From NCBI RefSeq assembly GCF_000799465.1, contig NZ_JUGU01000001.1, positions 1,481,001-1,545,000 of the forward strand: DNA of 64,000 bases. The letters are read 5' to 3'. The DNA comes from Psychroserpens sp. Hel_I_66. GTDB lineage: Bacteria; Bacteroidota; Bacteroidia; Flavobacteriales; Flavobacteriaceae. Both the position numbers and the translations under genes were made by a program. The notes under the pieces were generated by a model. That model was not told where the DNA came from and did not search any database. It worked only from the letters and a program-made list of their open reading frames with translations. Shown piece after piece: positions 9,113-18,188 of this stretch (positions are counted from its first letter, which is position 1; every line of letters starts with the position of its first letter).

Positions 9113-10912
9113 TTATTGCTTAATAATCCTTACAGTTTCTGTAACGTTATCAATAGTCACTTTCACGATGTAAGCACCTTGACGTAATCCATTCATGTTA
9201 ATATTAGTATCTACAGTATTAGGTTCAATTCTTAAGACTTCTTGACCTAACATATTATAAACAGAAACATTTTGAATGTTCTTTTGAGCATTTAATGTGA
9301 GCTCATTTTTAACTGGGTTAGGGAAATATGAAAAAGCATTTTCGTTTTCAAACTCTTCTGTACTCAAAGTATCTGGAGACCAGATTTTAAGATCAAAGGT
9401 TTTACCAGCAGTATTAGACGTGTTAAATTGATAAATTCTAGTATAATAAATTTCACCAACTGTTAATCCAGTAGCATTAATTTCTTCTACAACTGTACCT
9501 CCTGGAGTATTAAGCCCTGTCCCATCAGCACAATCTACAACTGTTAACACACCGCAAGTCCCTGAATACAAAATAGCTACAGCATCAAAATTAGCCTCGT
9601 AGGTAATATTAACGTTAGTTGTTAATGCTTCAAATACATACCAAACATCATCGTTTGCTGAACCAGTAAAATCGTTACAAGTCTCAGCAGCTAAACCTGA
9701 AGGCGTTGCTCCAACAATAGCTCCTGCATTTGAAGTGGCTGAAGAAGCATCAGCAATATCAGTTTCTTGAGTTATAGTTTCAGAACCTAGACAATCATTA
9801 TTTGCTGGTATAGGTCCTGGTTGAGTTGTGAAACCAAATGGTCCAGCCCAAACACTAGTTCCATCAGTATCACAATCTGTTTGAACATAAATATCATAAT
9901 CTGTGTCGAGAGTTAATACGTCTCCAGAAGATACATTTGTCGTTGGTGTACTTCCATTTGCGATAACGGTTCCACCTTGTCCTGAACCATCTTCAACAAT
10001 TTCCCAATTGTAACCTACTGGAGTTCCAAGTTCTGGAGCATCCCAAGAAAAATCTACACTAACATCAGTCACATTATCAATTGCGACCGTAGCGACAGCT
10101 TCGCATGCTGCTGGTGTTGTAAATGGAATAGGACCAACCCAATTAGATACTTCAGATCCACTACAATTAGCTCTAACATATACTTCGTAGTCGTTTGATG
10201 GTGTTAACGCATTTAAGGTTGTTGGATTAGAAACTCCTGTCGATGTAGCTGTTCCTGTAGCAGTTTCTGAAGCAGTTATATCTACCAATTCAATATCCCA
10301 TGAACTTATAGGTCCTACTTGGTTCCATTCTAATAACGCTGTTGTAGCATTTGTTGGAGTAGCCATTAAATCTGTTGGATCAGCACATGTAGGAGCAGGT
10401 TCAAATGTTAAGGACCAATTATCGATTTGACCGACATCTCCATTAGCATTATCACAAACCAAAAGTATCCAGTCTCCATCTGCAGAAACACCTCCAATGT
10501 TGAAACCTGCTAAAGGCTCATCAGGTGAAAAAGTACCTGTTATTGGACTTGCATTGCCACTTGGTAATTCTGGAGATCCATCCTCAAGAACAACATTTAC
10601 AAAACCATCACCATTTCCTCCGTTACTATCTGTCAACAAAACAGTAACTGTACCTGATGGATCTTGAAGACTTATTTCAATATCAGCATTATAAGTATGA
10701 GTTATGTTAAGAGTAACACTTTGTAAAACATTAGTAGTACCTAAAGTACCAATCCCAGAAACATTTAATGGTATAGATAAATCAAACGTTCCACATGTAG
10801 ATAAAGTTCCTGTTTGACCATTTTGAATATCATATGGTCCATTAGCTGTAAATGTTTGAGAAAATCCCAAACTGCAAATTAGAGCAAATAAGATAAAAGT
10901 AATTTTTTTCAT
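9113..10912 (-). CDS. T9SS-secreted protein: P-domain, two fibronectin III domains, sorting tail
   Basis: A 599-residue secreted or surface protein. In order: Sec signal peptide (1-18, ending GFSQ); a proprotein-convertase P-domain (about 40-170; NITHTYNADIEISLQDPSG and ending DNWSLTFEP); two fibronectin type III repeats (about 175-265 and 270-362, each with a YEVYVRANC- or YDIYVQTDC-like strand); a further beta domain (about 370-510) with the DDVWYVFEA motif shared with its neighbour; and a type A T9SS sorting tail (SYFPNPVKNELTL to IIKQ). No catalytic domain is visible, so an adhesive or matrix role is inferred. The neighbouring gene encodes a related, larger protein. Confidence 0.88.
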   Translation of the reverse strand: MKKITFILFALICSLGFSQTFTANGPYDIQNGQTGTLSTCGTFDLSIPLNVSGIGTLGTTNVLQSVTLNITHTYNADIEISLQDPSGTVTVLLTDSNGGNGDGFVNVVLEDGSPELPSGNASPITGTFSPDEPLAGFNIGGVSADGDWILLVCDNANGDVGQIDNWSLTFEPAPTCADPTDLMATPTNATTALLEWNQVGPISSWDIELVDITASETATGTATSTGVSNPTTLNALTPSNDYEVYVRANCSGSEVSNWVGPIPFTTPAACEAVATVAIDNVTDVSVDFSWDAPELGTPVGYNWEIVEDGSGQGGTVIANGSTPTTNVSSGDVLTLDTDYDIYVQTDCDTDGTSVWAGPFGFTTQPGPIPANNDCLGSETITQETDIADASSATSNAGAIVGATPSGLAAETCNDFTGSANDDVWYVFEALTTNVNITYEANFDAVAILYSGTCGVLTVVDCADGTGLNTPGGTVVEEINATGLTVGEIYYTRIYQFNTSNTAGKTFDLKIWSPDTLSTEEFENENAFSYFPNPVKNELTLNAQKNIQNVSVYNMLGQEVLRIEPNTVDTNINMNGLRQGAYIVKVTIDNVTETVRIIKQ

Positions 10913-11061
10913 ATCGTTTATTATTTATTAAGTCCTAAAATTATAATTTTTCTCCTATATATATGAACGAATGAAGTATAATCGTTAAAATGGAAAAAAT
11001 AATCGCTAAACCACATACAGCCTTGCTTTAGAACGATTTAATAAGGATTTTTTAAATAAAA

Positions 11062-11092
11062 AAAAAGACCTTGCATTTAGCAAGGTCTTTTT
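11062..11092 (-). terminator. Rho-independent terminator of the 1101-residue T9SS gene
   Basis: A 13-base stem (AAAAAGACCTTGC with GCAAGGTCTTTTT, loop ATTTA) lies 20 bases beyond the stop of the gene at 11112-14417. Because of the A/T runs on both sides it could act in either direction. Confidence 0.85.
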
Positions 11093-11111
11093 ATATAATT
11101 CTAAAAAAATT

Positions 11112-14100
11112 TTAATCTCTTAAAACTTTTATAGTTTCTAATTGTCCGTCTATTGAAACTTGAACAAAATAAGTTCCAGTTTGTAATTGAGACATATCTA
11201 AATCTGAACTCAAACTATTTGGCGAAGTTTTCATTACTTCTTGACCAAGCATATTAAGTACCAAAACCGAGTCAATAGTATTTTGAGCTTTTAAAGTCAA
11301 CGTGTTTTTAACTGGATTAGGGAAATATGTAAAATTGTATTGATTACTAATATCACCTAAAGATAATGTAGAATCTACTGTAACAGTATAATCTTCTGTT
11401 TCTCCTCTTGGAGCTGTTGAAGAACCATATGAACATGCGTCATCATCACCAGGATTACTATCATTCCAATCAATTAGAACTCTCATTCTGTAGTCTCCAT
11501 TAGAAACACCATCTGGTATTGTGATTGCCCCTGTAAAAGGACCATTTCCATAACTTGTTGTACTATATGAAACTTCTGAAGTATCAAAAACAAAATCGTT
11601 GTTCCAATCAACCCATACTGCAGCTCCAATCGTACCACCAACTATTGCTATTTCAAAATCAATAACATCATTTTGCGCTCCACTTACAGCCATTGTACCC
11701 GTATTATTCTCATAATTATCAGTTGCTAAACCTGATCCTAAATTAGATATGTTCATGTTATCTCCAGAGGTTGAGAAATCATCTATAAATGAAGAACTAC
11801 TAGTCGCAAAAGGTATACAATAACCAGCATTGAATGTAAAAGGCTCAGACCAAGCACTTAAATCACCTGCTCCACAATTAGACTGAACACGTAAATCATA
11901 CATAGTGTCTAATACTAAGCCTGTAGCTGTAGCAAATAAATCTGCGGTAGTTCCACTAGAAATAACGCCTACACCTTGGTCGTTTCCTTGTGGTACAACT
12001 TCCCAGTTATAGTCTGCAGGAACAGTTCCATCTGTTGGAGCTGTCCATGAAATATCCGCTGAATTTGGCGCAACAAAAGTAGCTGCTAAATCTTCAGGAG
12101 CAAAGCATGTAGGCTCTGGATACACACATAAATCAAATTCAACATAACTAGTTGAAGAAGAACTTCTTACACTAATGTAATAAGTTGTTCCTGATATAGC
12201 AGAAATAACTAAATCACCTGAAAACGTACAACTTGTACTACTTCCAATTTGAGTCAATGCTTCGCAAGTACCTTCATAAGCTGCTATATATGTAGAAGAA
12301 AATCCAGAATCAAAAGTTTCAGTTTCAGTAATTACATAATCTCTAGTTTCAGAAGCAGTGAAACTGTACCATACATCTCTACCTCCAGTACAACCAGTAG
12401 TACTCGCTCCAGCACTTTGTGTAGTACCTGAAATAGAGTTATTACAAGAAGCATCTGATATTGGTAATGGTAAAGCATCCTCACATAGATCATTTGCAGG
12501 TGGTGGTGCTGGTGTGCCTATACACACATCAAATGTTGATGTTTGCCCAGCTGTTGACGTCCAAGAATACACTCTCAATAAATATGTTTCGCCAATTGTA
12601 AGACCACTTATAACACTTGTATTTGGATCACTGCAACTTAAGTTAGTTAATGAACCACAAGTTCCAGACCATACCGAATGATACAAATCTGTAGTTCCAT
12701 TTGCAATGTTAATTAAGCTAATATTATGAGTCACGTTAGAAGCTACAAAAGAAAACCAAACATCGTCATCTTCAGTACCACCACAAGCTGTTGGATCTGT
12801 ACTAGATGCTGTTGCACTAGCGATAGTTCCTGAGGTTACTTCTCCACATTCTAAATCAGCATTAACCGTCAGAGAAATTGCATTATCACATTCATCATTT
12901 TCGGGAGGACATGCTGCCTGTGTAAGAACATCACTCGTTAGCGTACAAGTATCATCATCATTTTGGTCATCTAATGTTATTACAACATCTGTCCCATTCA
13001 CAAATGGTCCAAATTGAAATGTACCAACAGCTGTTGCTGTAAACGTTTCAGAATCTTGATCATTAGAAAGAACTATAGAAGTTGCAGAACCTAAATCGGT
13101 AATCTCAACATCAATCACAAATCCACCAGAAACATCACAGTCATTAACTACTGTATATGTTGCAGTAGCATCAACACAAGTGTTTTCGAAAATTTCCAAA
13201 CCGTAATTTACAGTTTGTGGTGCAGCAAACGTGGATATAACGATATAATACGTTACGCCAGATGTAACGTCTAAATCAATCTCTCTAACATCTGTATTAC
13301 TTGACCCAACGCCAGCAACACAAGCTGTACCAATATCTTCACAATCTGTGTAAACAAATACTCCAGACCACGTATTACCTGCTTCAGGAGTCAAATCTAT
13401 ACTTATTTGTGTATCAGAAGTTGCAGTATAAGAATATACAATATCATCTCCGTTTAAATATGACGAAGTTGTTCCACAACCAGTTGATCCAGGAGAACCA
13501 GTATAGTCGTCACCAAATCCAGCTGTTGTTCCCGATGCTTCGCTATAAGGTAGCGTTACGTCAATTGCAAACTCACAAATCTCGCCTTCAACATATGTAT
13601 CAGTCACAAATGTTTGCTCCACACAATCAGAAGCACTACCATTTGCATTATATGGTGTGATAGTAACATAGTACGTAGTACCCTGAGCTAGAGTTCCCAA
13701 CTCGTAGGACGTGCTATTCATGTTATTAACATTGTCTGCTAAATCATTCCCTCCAGAAGTAGTTCCTGCTGTTATAAAATATCCTGTAGGCACTCCTGTA
13801 GCACTACTCCATGAAATATCACCATCAATTGACACATCAACAGTCTCACTCAATACAGAGTCACAATTTGGTGGATTTGCTGCTACCTGCGCAGCAACAA
13901 AATTATCTACATAAAAATAATAGTCTCCCGAAGCCCATGTATTGAATATTCTCAATTGAATATCACTGCCGGCAGGGAGAAAAGAAGCTTCTATAGAAGT
14001 ACTAAATGTTACGCATTCATTGGAAACAACATGGTTAGAATCATCAATAGTTACATTAGTTTGCCAAGTGGTACCGTTATCTATTGAAAATTGAATATCT

Positions 14101-14417
14101 GCAGTTCCCCATCCAGCTGGAGTTGCTACAGTTGGATTACTAAAGTTATAGTTAACTATCTTATAATCGAAAGAAATTGTCATGTCTGTGCCATTAGAAG
14201 CTCCAACAAAATTTGGAGATGTCAAATCGGCAGATTGAACATAGGACCACAAATTCCCTCTTTCAGAATTACCAGCACAAGCTCCGTTTGGTGAATTGGC
14301 ATAATTAGTTGTCCAATCTGCTGGTAAACCACTATCAAAGTTCTCGCTTATTCCCACTTGCGCGAAAGAGAAGCAAAAACAAAGCATCATTAAAGTTAAT
14401 AAAGTAATTTTTTTCAT
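11112..14417 (-). CDS. Large T9SS-secreted multidomain adhesin-like protein
   Basis: A 1101-residue secreted protein: signal peptide (1-19, ending CFSFAQ); a jelly-roll-like N-terminal domain (about 20-175, SENFDSGLPADW); a fibronectin III-like unit (about 180-275); several repeated beta units with DDVWFSF, RDVWYSF and DDIVYSY cores (about 280-790), related to those in the downstream neighbour; another fibronectin III unit (about 795-890); a GEVED domain (about 905-1015, WVDWNNDFVFD and ETEDYTVTV); and a T9SS type A tail (TYFPNPVKNTLTL to VLRD). No enzyme domain is seen. Unlike the rest of the window it contains none of the iterated TTCCGAAG octamers. Function is inferred to be adhesion. Confidence 0.88.
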   Translation of the reverse strand: MKKITLLTLMMLCFCFSFAQVGISENFDSGLPADWTTNYANSPNGACAGNSERGNLWSYVQSADLTSPNFVGASNGTDMTISFDYKIVNYNFSNPTVATPAGWGTADIQFSIDNGTTWQTNVTIDDSNHVVSNECVTFSTSIEASFLPAGSDIQLRIFNTWASGDYYFYVDNFVAAQVAANPPNCDSVLSETVDVSIDGDISWSSATGVPTGYFITAGTTSGGNDLADNVNNMNSTSYELGTLAQGTTYYVTITPYNANGSASDCVEQTFVTDTYVEGEICEFAIDVTLPYSEASGTTAGFGDDYTGSPGSTGCGTTSSYLNGDDIVYSYTATSDTQISIDLTPEAGNTWSGVFVYTDCEDIGTACVAGVGSSNTDVREIDLDVTSGVTYYIVISTFAAPQTVNYGLEIFENTCVDATATYTVVNDCDVSGGFVIDVEITDLGSATSIVLSNDQDSETFTATAVGTFQFGPFVNGTDVVITLDDQNDDDTCTLTSDVLTQAACPPENDECDNAISLTVNADLECGEVTSGTIASATASSTDPTACGGTEDDDVWFSFVASNVTHNISLINIANGTTDLYHSVWSGTCGSLTNLSCSDPNTSVISGLTIGETYLLRVYSWTSTAGQTSTFDVCIGTPAPPPANDLCEDALPLPISDASCNNSISGTTQSAGASTTGCTGGRDVWYSFTASETRDYVITETETFDSGFSSTYIAAYEGTCEALTQIGSSTSCTFSGDLVISAISGTTYYISVRSSSSTSYVEFDLCVYPEPTCFAPEDLAATFVAPNSADISWTAPTDGTVPADYNWEVVPQGNDQGVGVISSGTTADLFATATGLVLDTMYDLRVQSNCGAGDLSAWSEPFTFNAGYCIPFATSSSSFIDDFSTSGDNMNISNLGSGLATDNYENNTGTMAVSGAQNDVIDFEIAIVGGTIGAAVWVDWNNDFVFDTSEVSYSTTSYGNGPFTGAITIPDGVSNGDYRMRVLIDWNDSNPGDDDACSYGSSTAPRGETEDYTVTVDSTLSLGDISNQYNFTYFPNPVKNTLTLKAQNTIDSVLVLNMLGQEVMKTSPNSLSSDLDMSQLQTGTYFVQVSIDGQLETIKVLRD

Positions 14418-14721
14418 ACTTAAATTTGTTTTTAGTTATTAATTAATTTTTAGTACTCCAAGTTAATAAGATTTTAAGATAAGGTTAACTAATCTTAAAA
14501 CAAATCGATGAAATCAATATTTCATCGACCAATCAAAGTTATTCATCCTAATTTCACCGTTATAATCTTAAAATTTTTAACTATCCACATGATTTTTAAT
14601 ATACTTCCTACATTATGGCATTACTTATCTAGATTTAATACAGTTCATCTAATCTCAATTATAGACATAAAAAAAACCGATAGCGTAAACTATCGGTATT
14701 GATATTTCTAATTTAAATTTT
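14418..14721. other. Gene-free 304 bases with two inverted repeats
   Basis: No credible gene is seen between the large T9SS gene and fabI. The stretch is AT-rich and holds an inverted repeat with 9-base arms (TTTTAAGAT at 14472-14480, ATCTTAAAA at 14492-14500), a nearly perfect palindrome with 10-base arms (TCGATGAAAT at 14505-14514, ATTTCATCGA at 14519-14528) and the fabI terminator. Both repeats lie 55-111 bases upstream of the T9SS gene start, a plausible place for an operator or leader structure. Confidence 0.6.
14669..14700 (-). terminator. Rho-independent terminator of fabI
   Basis: An 8-base stem (ACCGATAG at 14676-14683, CTATCGGT at 14690-14697; loop CGTAAA) with a T run on the minus strand, about 25 bases beyond the fabI stop. 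Confidence 0.85.
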
Positions 14722-15540
14722 TTATTGGTTATCTACAAACGCATTCATTACGTCATCACTCACTCCCATATTACTAAATCCTCCATCATTAAATAAGTTT
14801 TGGAGCGTTACTCGTTTTGTTAGGTCACTAAATAATGTGATCGTATAATTTGCACAATCCAAAGCTGTTGCATTACCCAAAGGGGACATTTTTTCTGCAT
14901 ATGAAATAAAACCATCAAATCCCTTTACGCCTTGACCTGCGGTAGTTGGTGTTGGCGACTGTGAAATGGTATTGACCCTTACGTTTTTATCTCTTCCGAA
15001 GAAATAACCGAAACTACGCGCTATGCTTTCTAAATAGGCTTTATTATCTGCCATATCATTATAATCTGGAAAAACGCGCTGAGCAGCCATATAGGTCAAG
15101 GCAACGATACTTCCCCATTCGTTCATCGCATCCTTTTTATATAAGGTCTGCATCACTTTATGAAATGACATCGCAGAGACATCTGTCCCTTTTTGGGTCC
15201 AATCATAATTTTGATCTGTGTAAGCCTTTCCTTTTCTAACATTAACAGACATCCCAATAGAATGGAGCACAAAGTCAATTTTACCTCCAAGAATTTCAAT
15301 AGATTTCCCAACCAAATTCTCCAAATCCTCAATTGAAGTTGCATCTGCTGGCACTATTTGCGAACCTGTCTTTTCTGCCAATTCATTAATTTGTCCCATT
15401 CTCATTGCAATTGGAGCGTTTGTCAATACAAATGTTCCGCCCTCTTCATGCACACGTTCTGCAGTTTTCCAAGCAATAGAATTTGCGTCTAGTGCACCAA
15501 AAATGATTCCTTTTTTTCCTTTTAATAAATTATATGACAT
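14722..15540 (-). CDS. fabI: Enoyl-[acyl-carrier-protein] reductase (NADH)
   Basis: FabI reduces trans-2-enoyl-ACP in the last step of each fatty acid elongation cycle. At 272 residues it is the normal length. It has the atypical SDR cofactor start GIIFGALDANSIAW, and catalytic residues line up with the E. coli enzyme at a shift of four: Y150 (ALTYMAA), Y160 and K167 (FPDYNDMADNK). The region around S99-N100 (HSIGMSVN) matches the substrate/inhibitor pocket. A -7 promoter element lies about 38 bases upstream, and a terminator follows the gene, so it is probably transcribed alone. Confidence 0.96.
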   Translation of the reverse strand: MSYNLLKGKKGIIFGALDANSIAWKTAERVHEEGGTFVLTNAPIAMRMGQINELAEKTGSQIVPADATSIEDLENLVGKSIEILGGKIDFVLHSIGMSVNVRKGKAYTDQNYDWTQKGTDVSAMSFHKVMQTLYKKDAMNEWGSIVALTYMAAQRVFPDYNDMADNKAYLESIARSFGYFFGRDKNVRVNTISQSPTPTTAGQGVKGFDGFISYAEKMSPLGNATALDCANYTITLFSDLTKRVTLQNLFNDGGFSNMGVSDDVMNAFVDNQ

Positions 15541-15577
15541 GCTTTTGTAATTAAATTATGAGTTGATTTTATAGTTT

Positions 15578-15585
15578 CAAATATA
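15578..15585 (-). promoter_or_regulatory. Bacteroidota -7 promoter element of fabI
   Basis: On the minus strand the sequence reads TATATTTG, matching TAnnTTTG exactly. It lies 37 bases from the fabI start. The expected -33 TTTG is not evident; its place falls in the end of recN. Confidence 0.5.
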
Positions 15586-15588
15586 GTA

Positions 15589-17241
15589 TTAATTGAGTAA
15601 TTGTTTGGCATGTTCCAATGCAGAATTTGAAACCTTTGTGCCTCCAAGCATTTGAGCAATTTCTACGATACGTTCATCTGGAGTTAATTTTTTGAGTTGT
15701 GTTTGAGTGACATCATCAACATCTTCTTTAAAAACCTTATAGTGATGGTCACCTTTTGAGGCAATCTGCGGAAGATGCGTAATCGTAAACACCTGCATTG
15801 ATTTACTCATATCCTGCATGATTATCGCCATCTTATTAGAAATTTCACCAGAAACTCCAGTATCTATTTCATCAAACATTATGGTTGGTAACTGAGTATA
15901 ATTGGAAAGGACAGATTTTATCGCCAGCATAATTCTAGATAATTCTCCACCAGAAGCAGACTTTTTTAAATCACTAAACTGTAACCCTTTATTTGCTGTA
16001 AATAAAAATTGCAGTTCGTCCCTACCGTTTGGTAAAAATGATTTTGAGGGCTGCAGCTCAATTTTAAATTTGGCATTTGGCATACCCAGTGTTTCTAAAA
16101 TGGATTCTAACTGTTTTATCAACTTCGGAATAATATTAGTTCTTCGACCGGTAATGTCTTTTGCAATAACCAACAATTGCGTATTCAAATGTTCTTTCTC
16201 TTTTTCTTTTTCTGAAATGTGAGCATCCAAATTTTCGGTAATAGAGACTTTATCCTGCAAATCCTCCTTTATTGTTATTAGTTCTTCAACCGAAGCTGTA
16301 CTATGCTTCTGCATTAGATTATGAATGATCTGAAGTTTGGTATTCACAACATCCAATCGGTTTGGATCTGCTTCGAGCTGACCTTCGAGATTTTCAATTT
16401 CAGCAAAAATATCGTCCAGTTCAATAAGACTACTATCAATGCGATCATATATAGACTGATATTGTTTGCCAAAACCTCTAAGTTTTGATAGCTGTTGTTT
16501 CACTTCTCTCAAATTGACAGATACTCCAACTTCCTCGTTATTGAGCAATTCATTTGAGTGTGACAATTTTTCTCTTATTTCTTCTATGTTGTTGAGCGTC
16601 TCGTATTCAGATTCTAAAGACTCCAGTTCACCTGCTACTAGTTTTGCGTCTTCAAGTTCTTTTAGTAAAAAGAGATTGTAATCCAGTTCTTTTATGGATT
16701 CTGTTTTTTGGTTTTGGAGCTTTTCAATTTCCGAAGAAATGGATTTATAATTTTTTAGCTCTGCGGTAAATTGATTTAAGTTTTTAGTGTTTTCTGCCAG
16801 GGCATCAATAATCTGAAATTGAAAATCATCATCTGTCAATTGCAGCGTTTGATGTTGGGAATGGATATCTATTAGTCTTGCTCCCAATTGTTGCAAATTG
16901 TCTAAAGTGACTGGCGTATCGTTAATAAATGCTCTAGATTTACCTGATGGTAAAATCTCTCTCCTTATAATGGTTACCGATTCGTAATCCAAATCCTGTT
17001 TTTTGAATAAGGCTTTTAAATTGTATTTGGCGATATCAAAAACACCTTCAATCACACATTTTTTAGATGGATCTTTTACGCTGGCAATATCTGCTCTTTT
17101 CCCTAGAATTAAAGATAAGCCTCCTAAGAGAATCGATTTTCCTGCACCGGTTTCTCCTGTTATAATGGTAAGACCGTTATTGAAACTTACTTGAAGTTCA
17201 TCAATAAGTGCGTAATTTTTTATCGTAAGTTGTGTGAGCAT
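15589..17241 (-). CDS. recN: DNA repair ATPase RecN
   Basis: An SMC-like ATPase in recombinational double-strand break repair. At 550 residues it is full length: Walker A GETGAGKS at 30-37, two long coiled-coil arms (about 160-400, rich in E, K and L), the ABC signature SGGELSR, and Walker B IMFDEIDTGVSG with the D-loop and THLPQIAS switch near the C-terminus. It is read in the same direction as the genes at 17.3-20.6 kb. Confidence 0.96.
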   Translation of the reverse strand: MLTQLTIKNYALIDELQVSFNNGLTIITGETGAGKSILLGGLSLILGKRADIASVKDPSKKCVIEGVFDIAKYNLKALFKKQDLDYESVTIIRREILPSGKSRAFINDTPVTLDNLQQLGARLIDIHSQHQTLQLTDDDFQFQIIDALAENTKNLNQFTAELKNYKSISSEIEKLQNQKTESIKELDYNLFLLKELEDAKLVAGELESLESEYETLNNIEEIREKLSHSNELLNNEEVGVSVNLREVKQQLSKLRGFGKQYQSIYDRIDSSLIELDDIFAEIENLEGQLEADPNRLDVVNTKLQIIHNLMQKHSTASVEELITIKEDLQDKVSITENLDAHISEKEKEKEHLNTQLLVIAKDITGRRTNIIPKLIKQLESILETLGMPNAKFKIELQPSKSFLPNGRDELQFLFTANKGLQFSDLKKSASGGELSRIMLAIKSVLSNYTQLPTIMFDEIDTGVSGEISNKMAIIMQDMSKSMQVFTITHLPQIASKGDHHYKVFKEDVDDVTQTQLKKLTPDERIVEIAQMLGGTKVSNSALEHAKQLLN

Positions 17242-17300
17242 AAGGTGGTAAAATCTACAGTATGAAATTACTGAAATTTTAAGGGATAAACACTATAAGT

Positions 17301-18188
17301 CTAGAAATTTATATTTCGCCATTTTGAGGAATGCATAGGTGCAATCTTAGACAAAGTAGCAATTAAGTCTGACACTTTAACATTTGGACCACCACTGAAG
17401 ATTTGCTCTATCTCGTCAGATTTTGTATCGAAAAAGACACGCATCAAAAATGAATTTGGTCGTTTATTATTCATAGACTGCAATGTCATTATGGACTTTG
17501 CGATACCTTCTTTTGCTTCTTTAGGATCAATACTCATTTGATCTAATCCAGATCTGTGGTATGAATACAAAACATCTCTAAACTCCTTAAAAGTTGGTGA
17601 TAATATATTGTCAATTAAAATAAAACGGGTTTGTCTGCCATCTTCAAGTTTCCAACCTTTAGCATTGTTTTGCTGTGAATAATTCAAAATAGTTTGTGCT
17701 TGTGCAAAATACTCATCACCTCCATTTGGGCTAAATGTATCTGCATCAATACCCAAAATCATATAAATATGAAACGCAATAACGGAAACCAGATTAGATT
17801 CAAATTGCGTTGGATTGAAGACAAAATTCTGAAATTCTAAATACTGAAAATCGAAATCCTTATCATTAAAATTATAAACCGGAGAACCATAGGTGGAACC
17901 ATATACTGGTCTAGAACTTTGAATTTGAATAGTTGCCTGAAAACGATCTGTATCATAATCATTAATGGTAATTACCATACCGCAATCTATACGTTCTTGA
18001 TTTTTATAGGATTTATCTGTCCATTGTGTATTATTTACAAATTCCTTTAATTGACGCTCAAGAGTTTTAAAAACCTGGTTACTTTCATTACCAGTTTGTT
18101 GAGCATTGACAACCACATTACAATTTAATTCTTGTGACCAAGACGTTGTAACTACTAATATTAAAAGAATGGATAAATATCTATACAT
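17301..18188 (-). CDS. porD: DUF4835 protein, type IX secretion protein PorD-like
   Basis: A 295-residue exported protein with a signal peptide (1-18, ending TSWSQ) and the full DUF4835 domain: LNCNVVVNAQQTGNESNQVF at the start of the mature protein, DFQYLEFQNFVFNP, and a C-terminal HSSKWRNINF. DUF4835 proteins are annotated PorD, a factor in type IX secretion and gliding in Bacteroidota. The three T9SS cargo proteins in the window fit with this. Its start overlaps the end of coaBC by 8 bases, so it is cotranscribed with coaBC, rpoZ and bamD, a conserved flavobacterial order. Confidence 0.85.
   Translation of the reverse strand: MYRYLSILLILVVTTSWSQELNCNVVVNAQQTGNESNQVFKTLERQLKEFVNNTQWTDKSYKNQERIDCGMVITINDYDTDRFQATIQIQSSRPVYGSTYGSPVYNFNDKDFDFQYLEFQNFVFNPTQFESNLVSVIAFHIYMILGIDADTFSPNGGDEYFAQAQTILNYSQQNNAKGWKLEDGRQTRFILIDNILSPTFKEFRDVLYSYHRSGLDQMSIDPKEAKEGIAKSIMTLQSMNNKRPNSFLMRVFFDTKSDEIEQIFSGGPNVKVSDLIATLSKIAPMHSSKWRNINF

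Noticed and set aside
12249..13914. Several plus-strand ORFs of 60-119 codons inside the large T9SS gene
   Set aside because: They are antisense shadows of a low-complexity, Thr/Ser-rich gene; their translations have no family features and no start signals.
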